Shown here piece after piece: positions 1-8,902 of a stretch of 43,222 nucleotides of DNA. Position 1 is the stretch's first letter. The number at the start of each line of letters is the position of its first letter. This stretch comes from Janibacter hoylei PVAS-1 (GTDB taxonomy: Bacteria > Actinomycetota > Actinomycetes > Actinomycetales > Dermatophilaceae). The notes beneath the pieces were generated by a model. The model had not been told where the DNA came from, ran no database searches, and saw only the letters and a list, made by a program, of their open reading frames with translations. The DNA lies in the NCBI RefSeq assembly GCF_000297495.1, contig NZ_ALWX01000040.1, positions 1 through 43,222 on the forward strand. Reading direction: 5' to 3'. The translations under genes and the position numbers were made by a program.

Positions 1-1
1 C

Positions 2-1272
2 ATCCGGACCAAGCGGGACCGGGGTGAGCTCCCCGGAGCAGATCGACTGGGTCATCGACGCCTACACGCGCGGCGTCGTCGCCGACGAGCAGATGGCGGC
101 CCTGGCGATGGCCATCCTCATCAACGGCATGTCCCGCGCGGAGATCTCGCGCTGGACGGGCGCGATGATCGCCAGTGGCGAGCGGATGGACTTCTCGTCG
201 CTGAGCCGGCCGACCTCCGACAAGCACTCGACCGGGGGCGTCGGCGACAAGATCACGCTGCCGCTCGCGCCGCTCGTCTCGGTCTTCGACGTCGCCGTGC
301 CGCAGCTGTCCGGCCGCGGGCTCGGCCACACCGGCGGCACGCTCGACAAGCTCGAGTCCATCACCGGGTGGCGCGCCGACCTGTCCAACGACGCGATGCT
401 CGCCCAGCTCGACGACGTCGGTGCCGTCATCTGCGCCGCCGGGTCCGGGCTGGCGCCCGCCGACAAGAAGCTCTACGCCCTGCGCGACGTCACCGGCACC
501 GTCGAGGCGATCCCGCTCATCGCCAGCTCGATCATGAGCAAGAAGATCGCCGAGGGCACCGGGGCGCTCGTCCTCGACGTCAAGGTCGGGTCCGGAGCCT
601 TCATGAAGACCCGCGACGACGCGACCGAGCTCGCCCGCACGATGGTCGACCTCGGCACCGACGCCGGCGTGCGGACGGTCGCCCTGCTCACCGACATGTC
701 GGTGCCCCTCGGCCTCACGGCCGGTAACGCCCTCGAGGTCCGCGAGTCGGTCGAGGTCCTCTCCGGGGGCGGCCCGAGCGACGTCGTCGACCTCACCGTC
801 GCCCTCGCCGACGAGATGACCCGGGCCGCCGGCCGAGAGGTCGGTGAGGACGAGCTGCGCGCCGCCCTCGCCGACGGTCGGGCCATGGACGTGTGGCGCC
901 GGATGATCGCCGCCCAGGGGGGGCGACCCCGACGCGGCGCTGCCCACGGCCCGCGAGACCGAGACGATCACCGCCGACACCGACGGGTACCTGACGTCGC
1001 TCGACGCCATGGCCGTCGGAGTCGCCGCCTGGCGCCTCGGAGCGGGCCGCGCGCGCAAGGAGGACCCGGTCCAGGCCGGCGCCGGGGTCGAGCTGCACGC
1101 CCGTCCCGGTGACCGCGTGGTCGCCGGCCAGCCGCTCATGACGCTGCACACCGACACCCCGGAGCGCTTCGCCCGAGCCCGTGAGGCGCTCGACGGCGGG
1201 TGGCAGGTGTCGGGGGAGGCGCCCCCTTCGTCGCCGGTCGTCATCGACCGCATCACCGCACGGGAGGGCTGA
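2..1272 (+). CDS. deoA: Thymidine phosphorylase, 5'-partial and interrupted by two frameshifts
   Basis: Phosphorolyses thymidine/deoxyuridine to base plus deoxyribose-1-phosphate in the cytosol. The glycosyltransferase family 3 hallmarks are visible: DKHSTGGVGDK, PQLSGRGLGHTGGTLDKLES, LYALRDVTGTVE and SSIMSKKIAEGTGALVLDVK. The extreme N-terminus lies outside the window. Frame 2 reads IRTKRDRGEL to about position 31, then homology moves to frame 3 (SPEQIDW), as if two bases were missing there. At the G7 run 917-923 the frame moves again, to frame 1, as if one G were extra; the C-terminal domain then runs to the TGA at 1270-1272. Both halves are strongly conserved, so I read this as one intact gene with sequence errors rather than a decayed gene. 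It is followed at once by the cupin and add genes, suggesting one nucleoside operon. Confidence 0.9.
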
Positions 1273-1273
1273 C

Positions 1274-1633
1274 GTGCCCGAGCTCAACGCCACCCCGTCG
1301 ATCATCGACGTGCCCGGCGGCAAGGTCATCGCCGAGCACGTCGGGCGGGTCGCCACCGGCGACGAGGCCATGTCCGTCGCGCACATGCAGGCGCCGCCCG
1401 GCTGGTCGGAGCCGGCCCAGCGGCCCGACTTCGACGAGGTGACCCTCGTCGTCTCCGGGACCGTCCTCGTCGAGCACGACGGCGGCACGACCTCGGTGTC
1501 GACCGGCCAGAGCATCGTCACCCGCGCGGGGGAGCGGGTGCGCTACTCGACCGGCCCCGAGGGCGCGGAGTACGTCGCGATCTGCACCCCGGCCTTCGCC
1601 CCCGACACCGTGCACCGCGAGGACGCGGAGTGA
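1274..1633 (+). CDS. Small cupin-domain protein
   Basis: A 119-residue single-domain cupin. The sequence runs [14 protein letters not shown], then the first cupin motif region around [19 protein letters not shown] and the second around [27 protein letters not shown], the usual conserved barrel strands. The GTG start at 1274 lies one base after the deoA stop; the stop TGA overlaps the GTG of add by the GTGA arrangement, so translation of the three genes is probably coupled. The histidines of classical metal-binding cupins are not all present, so it may be a sugar- or base-binding barrel rather than a metalloenzyme. Its role is unknown; position between deoA and add points to nucleoside metabolism (inference). 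Confidence 0.8.
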   Translation: MPELNATPSIIDVPGGKVIAEHVGRVATGDEAMSVAHMQAPPGWSEPAQRPDFDEVTLVVSGTVLVEHDGGTTSVSTGQSIVTRAGERVRYSTGPEGAEYVAICTPAFAPDTVHREDAE

Positions 1634-2769
1634 GCCTCGACGAGGCCACGATCCGCGCCCTGCCCAAGGTGGTGCTGCACGACCACCTCGACGGGGGCGT
1701 GCGGCCGGCGACGGTCCTCGAGCTCGCCGACGCGGTCGGGCACGACCTCCCGGTCAGCGGGGCCGACCGCACGACCGACGGGCTGGCGCGGTGGTTTCGC
1801 GAGTCGGCCGACTCGGGCTCGCTCGTGCGCTACCTCGAGACCTTCGCCCACACCGTCGGCGTCATGCAGACCGCTCCCGCCCTGCGCAGGGTGGCCCGTG
1901 AGTCGGTGCTCGACCTCGCTCGTGACGGCGTCGTCTACGCCGAGTCGCGGTACGCGCCCGAGCAGCACCTGGAGGGTGGGCTGACCCTCGAGCAGGTCGT
2001 CGAGGAGGTCGACGCCGGCTTCCGCGAAGGGGAGGAGGCCGCCGCCGCCGAGGGCCACCCGATCGTCGTGCGCGGCCTGCTCACCGCGATGCGGCACGCC
2101 GCCAAGTCCCGGGAGATCGCCGAGCTCGCGGTGCGCTATCGCGATCGCGGCGTGGGTGGCTTCGACATCGCGGGGGCAGAGGCAGGGCACCCGCCGAGCC
2201 GGCACCTCGACGCCTTCGAGTACCTGCGGCGCGAAAATGCGCACTTCACGATCCACGCGGGTGAGGCCTTCGGGCTGCCGAGCATCTGGGAGGCGCTCCA
2301 GTGGTGCGGTGCCGATCGTCTCGGGCACGGGGTGCGGATCGTCGACGACATCGGCTTCGGCGACGGGACGGTGACCGATGACCCGCTCGCGGCGAACCAG
2401 GCCGCCCGCGAGGACCCCTCGCAGCTGCGGCTGGGGCGGCTGGCCGACTTCGTGCGCGACACCCGCGTGCCCCTGGAGATGTGCCCCCACAGCAACGTCC
2501 AGACCGGTGCTGCGCCCTCGATCGCCGCGCACCCGATCACGCTCCTCGCCCTGCTGCGCTACCGGGTGACGCTCAACACCGACAACCGACTCATGTCGGA
2601 CACGTCGATGACCCGGGAGATGCTCGCGCTCGTCACCGAGGCCGGCTGGACGGCCGAGGACCTGCGGTGGGTGACGACCAATGCGATGAAGTCGGCCTTC
2701 CTCCCCTTCGACGAGCGGCTGGAGCTCATCGAGGGGACGATCAAGCCCGCCTACGCAGCCCTGGCCTGA
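1630..2769 (+). CDS. add: Adenosine deaminase
   Basis: Hydrolytic deamination of (deoxy)adenosine to (deoxy)inosine in the cytosol. The 379-residue length is typical. Zinc ligands H17 and H19 sit in the N-terminal LHDHLDGG motif; further on are the substrate-binding/catalytic HAGEAFG segment, the [10 protein letters not shown] zinc-histidine motif and the late NTDNRLMS segment (this family more often has TDDP, and the NTDN form is common in actinobacterial Add). Start GTG at 1630 overlaps the cupin stop. The inosine product can be used by the purine nucleoside phosphorylase encoded at 6567-7385. It converges on deoC with about 40 bp between stops. Confidence 0.95.
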   Translation: MSLDEATIRALPKVVLHDHLDGGVRPATVLELADAVGHDLPVSGADRTTDGLARWFRESADSGSLVRYLETFAHTVGVMQTAPALRRVARESVLDLARDGVVYAESRYAPEQHLEGGLTLEQVVEEVDAGFREGEEAAAAEGHPIVVRGLLTAMRHAAKSREIAELAVRYRDRGVGGFDIAGAEAGHPPSRHLDAFEYLRRENAHFTIHAGEAFGLPSIWEALQWCGADRLGHGVRIVDDIGFGDGTVTDDPLAANQAAREDPSQLRLGRLADFVRDTRVPLEMCPHSNVQTGAAPSIAAHPITLLALLRYRVTLNTDNRLMSDTSMTREMLALVTEAGWTAEDLRWVTTNAMKSAFLPFDERLELIEGTIKPAYAALA

Positions 2770-2783
2770 GGTCGCTCTCGCCC

Positions 2784-2801
2784 GGTGCGCTCAGCGCCAC
2801 C
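2784..2801. terminator. Possible bidirectional terminator between add and deoC
   Basis: A short imperfect hairpin: GGTGCGC pairs with GCGCCACC around a TCA loop with one bulged base. It sits in the 41-bp gap between convergent stops. There is no U tract. Weak support. Confidence 0.3.
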
Positions 2802-2810
2802 CACCACGAC

Positions 2811-3592
2811 TCAGTAGGTGTCGCTCGGACCCGCGTCGGCGGACTGGCCCGGCTCGGGGACCACGAGACCGGCCGGGCCGACCTGCTCGGCCTCGGCGAG
2901 CAGACCCGCGGTGCTCGAGGTGCCGATGCGGGTGACGCCCTCGGCGAGCATCGCGAGCAGCGTCGCGATGTCGCGGACGCCGCCGGAGGCCTTGACCTCC
3001 ATCTGCTCGGGGGTGTTGGCCCGCATGAGGGCGACATCGGCGAGGGTCGCACCGCCGCCGGCGAAGCCCGTCGAGGTCTTGGTGAAGTCGGCGCCCGCGT
3101 CGACGCTGGCCCGGCAGGCGTCGATCTTGGCCCGCTCGTCGAGCAGCGCGGTCTCGAAGATCACCTTGACGACCACCCCGGCCGCGTGGCCCACCTCGAC
3201 GACGGCGGCGATGTCGTCGCGCACGGCGGTGACGTCGCCCCCGCGGAGGCGACCGATGTTGAGCACCATGTCGAGCTCGGTGGCGCCGTCGGCCAGGGCC
3301 TGCTGCGCCTCGGCGACCTTGGCCGCCGTCGACGTCGTGCCGTGGGGGAAGCCGATGACCGTGCACACCCGGGTCGGGCTGCCCTCGACGGAGGCGACGG
3401 ACTCGGCCGCCAGCGAGACGTCGCTCGGCCGCACGCACACGCTCCAGATGCGCTGCCCGGCGAGCTCACGGACGGACCCGGCGACCTCGTCGGGCGTCAG
3501 CTCGGGCTTGAGCAGGGCGTGGTCGATGAGGTCGGCGACGTCCTGGACGGTCAGGGTCGTGCCGGGGGGCGAAGGGGGGGACGACGGGTCAT
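2811..3592 (-). CDS. deoC: Deoxyribose-phosphate aldolase, N-terminal frameshift suspected
   Basis: Cleaves 2-deoxyribose-5-phosphate to acetaldehyde and glyceraldehyde-3-phosphate. Recognised by CTVIGFPHGTTSTAAK, ELDMVLNIG, VIFETALL, the Schiff-base lysine motif ADFTKTSTGF and KASGGVRD. The conserved N-terminal segment DLIDHALLKPE is encoded upstream of the first in-frame start (GTG 3440), so that start is too late. The natural start is ATG 3592, four bases after the yigZ stop, but it is out of frame with the aldolase by one base across the C7 run (3574-3580 on the plus strand); eight Cs would join the two. I therefore annotate from 3592 and flag a one-base deletion. Last gene of the punA-pgm-udk-yigZ-deoC run. 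Confidence 0.88.
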
Positions 3593-3596
3593 GCTC

Positions 3597-4229
3597 TCAG
3601 CCTAGGGCGTCGACCCAGCGCGACCCCACCTCGCGCAGCCGACCGGACCCGGCGGTCAGCTCGGCCACGAGGGGGCCGAGGGCAGCGACCTCGGTGGCCG
3701 GGACCCCGAGCGTCAGGGTGACCTCGGCGCCGTAGTCGGCGTCGACGTGGACGCCACGGGCCCGCAGCTCGTTGTCGATGCGCCCGGCGTCGGCGTGCGA
3801 GACGGTCAGCGCGTGCTCGACGACGAGCTCGCGGCGCAGCGTGCCGACCGTGTCGAGACCGATGCGCACCGCGTCGCCGTAGGCCCGGACGAGCCCGCCG
3901 GTGCCGAGCAGCACCCCGCCGAACCACCGGGTCACCACGGCGACGACATCGCTCACCTCGTGGCCGGTGAGCACCTCGAGCATGGGTGCACCTGCGGTGC
4001 CGGACGGTTCGCCGTCGTCGGACGAGCGGGCCACTGCCGCATCCGGCCCGAGGACGAAGGCGGAGCAGTGGTGCCGTGCGTCCCAGTGCTGCTTGCGCAG
4101 GCGCTCGACGACGGCACGGGCACTCCCTTCGTCCTCGACGCGCTCGAGGGTGCACCGGAAGCGTGACCGCTTGACCTCGATCTCGACCTCGCCGTCACGG
4201 GCGATGGTGCGGTACGACGTCGGGCCCAC
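3597..4229 (-). CDS. yigZ: IMPACT/YigZ family protein
   Basis: A 210-residue member of the YigZ/IMPACT family (UPF0029 fold). Diagnostic stretches are EVKRSRF near the N-terminus, DARHHCSAFVLG, SDDGEPSGTAGAPM, DVVAVVTRWFGGVLLGTGGLVRAYG, and a C-terminal DUF1949-like ferredoxin fold. The eukaryotic homologue modulates GCN2; the bacterial role is not well defined, with a ribosome- or RNA-related function often proposed. GTG start at 4229, five bases after the uridine-kinase-like stop at 4235, so it is co-transcribed with the nucleoside genes. The link to nucleoside salvage is positional only. Confidence 0.9.
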   Translation of the reverse strand: MGPTSYRTIARDGEVEIEVKRSRFRCTLERVEDEGSARAVVERLRKQHWDARHHCSAFVLGPDAAVARSSDDGEPSGTAGAPMLEVLTGHEVSDVVAVVTRWFGGVLLGTGGLVRAYGDAVRIGLDTVGTLRRELVVEHALTVSHADAGRIDNELRARGVHVDADYGAEVTLTLGVPATEVAALGPLVAELTAGSGRLREVGSRWVDALG

Positions 4230-4234
4230 GGCAC

Positions 4235-4852
4235 TCAGGCGCCGGCGAGCTCGCGCTCGGCCTGCGTGGGGGTGGCGCAGCGGGCGCCGAGCTCGACGTG
4301 CCGGGCGACGACCCGCGGCTCGTCCCGCATGAGGACCAGGTCACGGCGGACGAGGGTGAGCGGCGGCTTGCGGCGCTCGGCGAGGTCGCGGGCCAGGCGC
4401 AGCACGAAGGTCTTGGCCCGGTGGTGGCGGATGCACCAGGCCGAGTGGAGCAGGCCGGCCTCGCGCAGGGCGGGGATCGCCTCGGCGGCGAAGATCCCTT
4501 CGGCGACGACGAGGTCGTCGGGTCGCGCCGTCACGGTGTGCTCGCCGGTGGCGCGGGAGACGCTGATGTCGTAGACGGGCATCGCGGCCTCACCGGTGGC
4601 GAGGAGAGTGCGCAGGGCCGCGACGGCCGCGGCCTCGTCCCAGCTGTCGGGGTGGTCCCAGTCGACCATGCCGAGCTCCGCGCTGCGGGGCAGGTCGGGG
4701 GCGTCGAGGTCCTTGTAGAAGTCGTCGAGGCGCACGACCGGCCACCCGTGGTCACGGTGGAGCCGGCCGGCGAGCCGTGACTTGCCGGATCCGCTGGGCC
4801 CGGCGAGCACGACGACCCGTCCGGGCGAAGGGGGCTGGGCTGGCGTCGGCAC
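4235..4852 (-). CDS. udk: Uridine kinase-like P-loop ATPase
   Basis: A 205-residue P-loop kinase with Walker A GPSGSGKS near residue 20, then the nucleoside-kinase motif RLDDFYKDLD, a WDHPDSWD segment, MPVYDIS (substrate side) and VVAEGIFAAE, as in uridine kinase/phosphoribulokinase-type proteins. Likely phosphorylates uridine/cytidine to the 5'-monophosphate, though substrate specificity cannot be read from sequence. The start GTG 4852 is chosen because it follows a TAGACT -10 box by 8 nt and the preceding in-frame codons are unconserved. The reading frame stays open upstream, antisense-like, but without homology. Confidence 0.85.
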   Translation of the reverse strand: MPTPAQPPSPGRVVVLAGPSGSGKSRLAGRLHRDHGWPVVRLDDFYKDLDAPDLPRSAELGMVDWDHPDSWDEAAAVAALRTLLATGEAAMPVYDISVSRATGEHTVTARPDDLVVAEGIFAAEAIPALREAGLLHSAWCIRHHRAKTFVLRLARDLAERRKPPLTLVRRDLVLMRDEPRVVARHVELGARCATPTQAERELAGA

Positions 4853-4860
4853 GAAGGGAG

Positions 4861-4866
4861 AGTCTA
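4861..4866 (-). promoter_or_regulatory. -10 box of the uridine-kinase gene, leaderless type
   Basis: TAGACT on the minus strand, ending 8 nt before the GTG at 4852. Its first three bases are the TAG stop codon of the upstream mutase gene. It could give an internal leaderless transcript for udk-yigZ-deoC. Confidence 0.4.
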
Positions 4867-6567
4867 GAGCGCCGTGAGCGACTCCATCGCCGCCCGCACC
4901 CGGGTGAGCCGCTCGGCGGCCCGCCCCCGTGCCGGGAGCAGGTCGTCGTCCCCGGCCACGGGCTCGATGGCCTCGAGGTAGACCTTGAGCTTGGGCTCGG
5001 TGCCGGAGGGTCGCACGATGATGCGGGAGGCGTCGTCGAGCAGGTAGCGCAGCCCGTCGGTGGGCTGCAGGCCGCCGGCGCCCTCGGCGAGGTCCTCGGC
5101 GCTCGTCACGGCCGACCCGGCGATCTCCGTCGGCGGCGTCTGGCGCAGCCGGGCCATGACGACGTCGATGTCGGCGAGGTCGTCGACGCGGATGGAGAAG
5201 GCATCCGTGTCGTGGACGCCGAGCTGGCGGTGCAGGTCGTCGAGGACGTCGAGCAGGGTGCGCTCCTCGGCCTTGAGGATCGCGGCGAGCTCGGCGACGA
5301 GCAGGGCCGCGGAGACGCCGTCCTTGTCGAGGACGAGGTCGGGGGCGACGCAGTAGCCGAGGGCCTCCTCGTAGCCGTACGCCAGGCCGTCGACGCGGGC
5401 GATCCACTTGAAGCCGGTGAGGGTGTCCTCGTGCGCCACCCCGGACTGCCGGCACATCGCGGCGAGCAGCCGGGAGGAGACGATGGAGTTGGCCATGCGG
5501 CCGCCCTCGGGGATGCCGCGCATGATGAGGTGCGAGGCGAGCAGCGCGCCGACGTCGTCGCCGCCCAGCAACCGCCAGCCACCGTCGGCGCCCGCGTCGG
5601 GCACGGCGACCGCGCACCGGTCGGCATCGGGGTCGTTGGCGATGACGAGGTCGGGGGAGGTGGCCCGGGCGGTGGCGAGGGCCTCGTCGAGCGCGCCGTC
5701 CTCCTCGGGGTTGGGGAAGGCGACGGTCGGGAAGTCCGGGTCGGGGGCGGCCTGGGTCGCCACCGTGGCAGGGGCGGCGAAACCGGCCCGCTCGAAGGCC
5801 CGCCGCACCGTCGCGTCGCCCACGCCGTGCAGGGAGGTGTGCAGCACCTGCAGGTCACGCGGGCTGTCGGGCGCGACGACACCGGCGACCGCGTCGAGGT
5901 AGGCCTCGAGCACCTCGTCGCCGAGCACCTGCCAGCCGGACTCTGCGCGCGGCACCGACGCGACGCTCGTGACGCGGGAGATCTGCTCGGCGATCTGCGC
6001 GTCGCTCGGCGGCACGATCTGGCTGCCGGTGCCGAGGTAGACCTTGTAGCCGTTGTCCTGCGGCGGGTTGTGGCTCGCGGTGACCATGACGCCGGCGTCG
6101 GCGCCCAGGTGCCGGATCGCGAAGGCGAGGACCGGCGTGGGCAGCGGCTCGGGCAGCACGGCGGCCCGGCCACCGGCGGCGACGACGACCGCGGCCGTGT
6201 CGAGCGCGAAGGCATCGGAGTTGTGCCGGGCGTCCCGCCCGATGACGACGAAGGGGGAGTCGCTCGCCTCGCGCAGGTGGGCCACGAGACCTGCGGCGGC
6301 GCGGATGACGACGGCGCGGTTCATCCGGTGGGGGCCGGCGCCGAGGGCGCCGCGGAGGCCGGCGGTGCCGAACTGCAGCAGCCCGCTGAAGCGGTCGGCC
6401 AGGTCCGCTGCGGCGGCCGGGTCGGTGCCGCCCGAGGCCGCGTCGACGAGCTGCTCGAGCTCGGCCCGGGTGGCGGGGTCGGGGTCGTCGGCGGCCCACT
6501 CTGCCGCGGCGACGAGCAGGTCGTCGGCCAGCTCGCTCGTCGAGTGGCGGCCGGCGTACCCGCTCAT
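4864..6567 (-). CDS. PGM2-type phosphohexo/pentomutase
   Basis: A 567-residue alpha-D-phosphohexomutase superfamily enzyme. The N-terminal PGM2-like signature (paired Asp/Pro region at 27-33, then LQFGTAGLRGALGAGPHRMN at 65-83) precedes the catalytic serine loop TASHNPP (S165), the Mg loop NDPDADR, the sugar-selecting YEEALGYC loop and the phosphate-binding RPSGTEPKLKVYLE. In the PGM2 branch (for example human PGM2) phosphopentomutase activity dominates. Flanked by punA and deoC, and with no deoB in view, it most likely converts (deoxy)ribose-1-phosphate to the 5-phosphate here (inference). ATG start overlaps the punA stop by one base (TGATG). Confidence 0.9.
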   Translation of the reverse strand: MSGYAGRHSTSELADDLLVAAAEWAADDPDPATRAELEQLVDAASGGTDPAAAADLADRFSGLLQFGTAGLRGALGAGPHRMNRAVVIRAAAGLVAHLREASDSPFVVIGRDARHNSDAFALDTAAVVVAAGGRAAVLPEPLPTPVLAFAIRHLGADAGVMVTASHNPPQDNGYKVYLGTGSQIVPPSDAQIAEQISRVTSVASVPRAESGWQVLGDEVLEAYLDAVAGVVAPDSPRDLQVLHTSLHGVGDATVRRAFERAGFAAPATVATQAAPDPDFPTVAFPNPEEDGALDEALATARATSPDLVIANDPDADRCAVAVPDAGADGGWRLLGGDDVGALLASHLIMRGIPEGGRMANSIVSSRLLAAMCRQSGVAHEDTLTGFKWIARVDGLAYGYEEALGYCVAPDLVLDKDGVSAALLVAELAAILKAEERTLLDVLDDLHRQLGVHDTDAFSIRVDDLADIDVVMARLRQTPPTEIAGSAVTSAEDLAEGAGGLQPTDGLRYLLDDASRIIVRPSGTEPKLKVYLEAIEPVAGDDDLLPARGRAAERLTRVRAAMESLTAL

Positions 6568-7385
6568 CAGATGCGCCCGACGATGTTGGCCAGGAGGGTA
6601 CCGCAGCGCTCGGCGGCGGCCTGCCCGGCGGCGACGACCTCGTCGTGCGCGAGCGGGGTCTCGCTGATGCCGGCGGCGGCATTGGTGACGAGCGAGACGC
6701 CGAGCACCTCGAGGCCGACCTCGCGGGCGGCGATCGCCTCGAGCGTCGTGCTCATGCCGACGAGGTCGGCGCCGAGGACCCCCGCCATGCGCACCTCCGC
6801 GGGCGTCTCGTAGTGGGGGCCGCGGAACTGCGCGTACACCCCTTCGTCGAGGTCGGGGTCGACCTCGCGGGCCAGCTCCCGCAGCCGGGGGGAGTAGAGA
6901 TCGGTGAGGTCGACGAAGTTGGCGCCCTCGACCGGCGAGGTCGCCGTGAGGTTGATGTGGTCGCTGATGAGGACCGGAGTGCCGGGGCCCCACTCGGGGC
7001 GCAGCCCGCCGCAGCCGTTGGTGAGGACGATCGCGCGGCAGCCGGCCGCGGCCGCGGTCCGCACGGCGTGCACGACGGCTCGCACGCCGCGCCCTTCGTA
7101 GTAGTGGGTGCGGGTGCCGAAGACGAGGGCCCGCCGGCCGGACCCGGCGATGTCGACCGAGCGCATCTGCCCTGAGTGGCCGGCGACGGCCGCGGCCGCG
7201 AAGCCGGGCACCTCGGCCTGGTCGATCGTCGCGAGCGTCTCGCCGACGAGGTCGGCGGTCTGTCCCCAGCCGGAGCCGAGGACGAGGGCGACGTCGTGCT
7301 GCGCGACGCCCGTGCGCTCGGCGATGACGGCGGCCGCGTCGCGGGCGAGGTCGAAGGGGTCCTGGCTGTCGGTGTGCTCGGTCAC
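6567..7385 (-). CDS. punA: Purine nucleoside phosphorylase
   Basis: Phosphorolysis of (deoxy)inosine/guanosine to base and (deoxy)ribose-1-phosphate; trimeric NP-II type, 272 residues. Visible motifs: LGSGWG (phosphate loop), GHSGQM, the Tyr-rich [62 protein letters not shown], and VTNAAAGI containing the purine-recognising Asn region. GTG start at 7385 is six bases after a TAGATT -10 box, so the mRNA is probably leaderless. First gene of a five-gene minus-strand run; the lpdA-like gene diverges only 25 bp away. Confidence 0.95.
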   Translation of the reverse strand: MTEHTDSQDPFDLARDAAAVIAERTGVAQHDVALVLGSGWGQTADLVGETLATIDQAEVPGFAAAAVAGHSGQMRSVDIAGSGRRALVFGTRTHYYEGRGVRAVVHAVRTAAAAGCRAIVLTNGCGGLRPEWGPGTPVLISDHINLTATSPVEGANFVDLTDLYSPRLRELAREVDPDLDEGVYAQFRGPHYETPAEVRMAGVLGADLVGMSTTLEAIAAREVGLEVLGVSLVTNAAAGISETPLAHDEVVAAGQAAAERCGTLLANIVGRI

Positions 7386-7391
7386 AGGCGC

Positions 7392-7397
7392 AATCTA
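7392..7397 (-). promoter_or_regulatory. -10 box of punA, leaderless type
   Basis: TAGATT on the minus strand with a 6-nt gap to the GTG at 7385. It lies within the 25-bp divergent gap, so punA and lpdA promoters must overlap. Confidence 0.5.
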
Positions 7398-7410
7398 CAA
7401 GGGTGGTTGG

Positions 7411-8823
7411 ATGGGTGGTGTGACCCGAACCAGCTCAGTTGTCATCCTCGGCGGAGGTCCCGGCGGATACGAGGCGGCTCTCGTGGCCGCCCACCTCGGG
7501 GCGGCCGTCACCGTCGTCGACCGGGACGGCATCGGCGGGGCCGCCGTGCTCACCGACTGCGTCCCCAGCAAGACCCTCATCGCGACCGCCGACTACCTCG
7601 GCGGCATCGAGATCGCCGCCGACCTCGGGGTGCACCTCGAGGACCACGAGGGTGATGTCGCGACCGAGACCGTCGCGGAGCTGGCGGCGATCAACGCGCG
7701 CGTGCTCAACCTCGCGGCGGCGCAGTCCGCGGACATCACCGCCCGCCTCGAGGAGGTCGGGGTGCGGGTCGTCTCCGGCACGGGGCGGTTCACCTCGCCG
7801 AGCACGGTGACCGTCGAGACCGACGCCGGCAGCGAGGACATCGAGGCCGATGTCGTGCTCGTCAGCACGGGTGCCACCCCGCGGGTGCTGCCGACCGCGC
7901 AGCCCGACGGCGAGCGGATCCTCACCTGGCAGCAGATCTACGCCCTGCCCGATGTGCCGGAGCGGCTCGTCGTCGTCGGCTCGGGTGTCACCGGCGCCGA
8001 GCTCGCCCAGGCCTACCTCGGCCTGGGCGCCGACGTCACCCTCGTCTCCTCCCGCGAGCTCGTCCTGCCGGGCGAGGACCAGGACGCCGCCGCCGTCATC
8101 GAGGACGTCTTCCGTCGCCGGGGCATGACGGTGCTCAACCGCTCCCGCATGGCCTCGGCCGAGCGCCGCGGCGACGGCGTCGTCGTCACGCTCGAAGACG
8201 GTCGCGAGGTCGAGGGCAGCCACGTGCTCATCGCCGTGGGTGCGGTGCCCAACACGCGCGACCTCGGGCTCGAGGAGGTCGGGGTCGAGCTCAGCGAGTC
8301 GGGGCACATCGTCACCGACCGCGTCTCGCGGACGTCGGTGCGCGGCATCTACGCCGCGGGCGACTGCACCGGGGTCTTCGCGCTCGCCTCGGTGGCCGCG
8401 ATGCAGGGTCGCACCGCGATGGCGCACGCTCTGGGAGACGCGGTGACCCCCCTTCGGCTGTCGGGCGTCTCCGCCAACGTCTTCACCGACCCCGAGATCG
8501 CGACGGTCGGCATCAGCGCCGCCGAGGCGGCGGACAATGCGGACGTCGAGGCCGTGATGATGCCGCTCTCGCGCAACCCGCGGGCCAAGATGCTCGGCAT
8601 CACCGAGGGCTTCGTCAAGCTCTTCGCCTACCGCGGGACGGGCACGGTGCTCGGCGGCGTCATCGTCGCGCCCCGGGCCTCCGAGCTGATCTTCCCGGTG
8701 GCCCTCGCAGTCACCAACCGGCTGTCGGTCGACCAGGTCGCCTCGACCTTCACCGTGTACCCCTCGCTGACGGGCACTCTCGCGGAGGCGGCTCGTCGGC
8801 TGCACCCCCTCCACGGGGAGTGA
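7411..8823 (+). CDS. lpdA: LpdA-type NAD(P)H:quinone reductase (flavoprotein disulfide reductase family)
   Basis: 470-residue FAD/NAD(P) two-dinucleotide-fold protein. The FAD site is VVILGGGPGGYEAA, the second Rossmann motif VVVGSGVTGAELA, and the FAD closing motif GIYAAGDCTGVFALA. Where lipoamide dehydrogenases carry CXXXXC, this protein has GIGGAAVLTDCVPSK, so only the second cysteine remains; the C-terminal catalytic His-Glu dyad is also replaced (FTVYPSLTGTLAEA). The same losses are known in M. tuberculosis LpdA (Rv3303c), a quinone reductase and not a lipoamide dehydrogenase. ATG 7411 chosen; GTG 7420 is a possible alternative. Likely cytosolic, reducing quinones with NAD(P)H. Confidence 0.9.
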   Translation: MGGVTRTSSVVILGGGPGGYEAALVAAHLGAAVTVVDRDGIGGAAVLTDCVPSKTLIATADYLGGIEIAADLGVHLEDHEGDVATETVAELAAINARVLNLAAAQSADITARLEEVGVRVVSGTGRFTSPSTVTVETDAGSEDIEADVVLVSTGATPRVLPTAQPDGERILTWQQIYALPDVPERLVVVGSGVTGAELAQAYLGLGADVTLVSSRELVLPGEDQDAAAVIEDVFRRRGMTVLNRSRMASAERRGDGVVVTLEDGREVEGSHVLIAVGAVPNTRDLGLEEVGVELSESGHIVTDRVSRTSVRGIYAAGDCTGVFALASVAAMQGRTAMAHALGDAVTPLRLSGVSANVFTDPEIATVGISAAEAADNADVEAVMMPLSRNPRAKMLGITEGFVKLFAYRGTGTVLGGVIVAPRASELIFPVALAVTNRLSVDQVASTFTVYPSLTGTLAEAARRLHPLHGE

Positions 8824-8855
8824 GCTCGGCGGGCGCGCGGGTGCGGTCCCGCCGC

Positions 8856-8861
8856 TAGGGT
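8856..8861 (+). promoter_or_regulatory. Possible -10 box for the MT0933-like gene
   Basis: TAGGGT, about 40 nt before the ATG at 8903. No convincing -35. The gene has its own strong AAGGAG ribosome site at about 8891, so a leadered transcript is expected. Confidence 0.3.
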
Positions 8862-8902
8862 CGCAGGGGGCCGATCCGCGGCCCGCGACGAAGGAGCCGA
8901 GG

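Noticed and set aside
917-923. Programmed ribosomal frameshift in deoA
   Set aside because: No slippery heptamer with a downstream structure is evident, and the same kind of run breaks unrelated genes such as purE, so an error is simpler.
4777-6813. Very long plus-strand open frame antisense to the mutase and punA genes
   Set aside because: Third-position GC bias makes long antisense frames in this DNA. Composition is Arg/Gly/Val-rich without any motif, while the opposite strand carries conserved enzymes.
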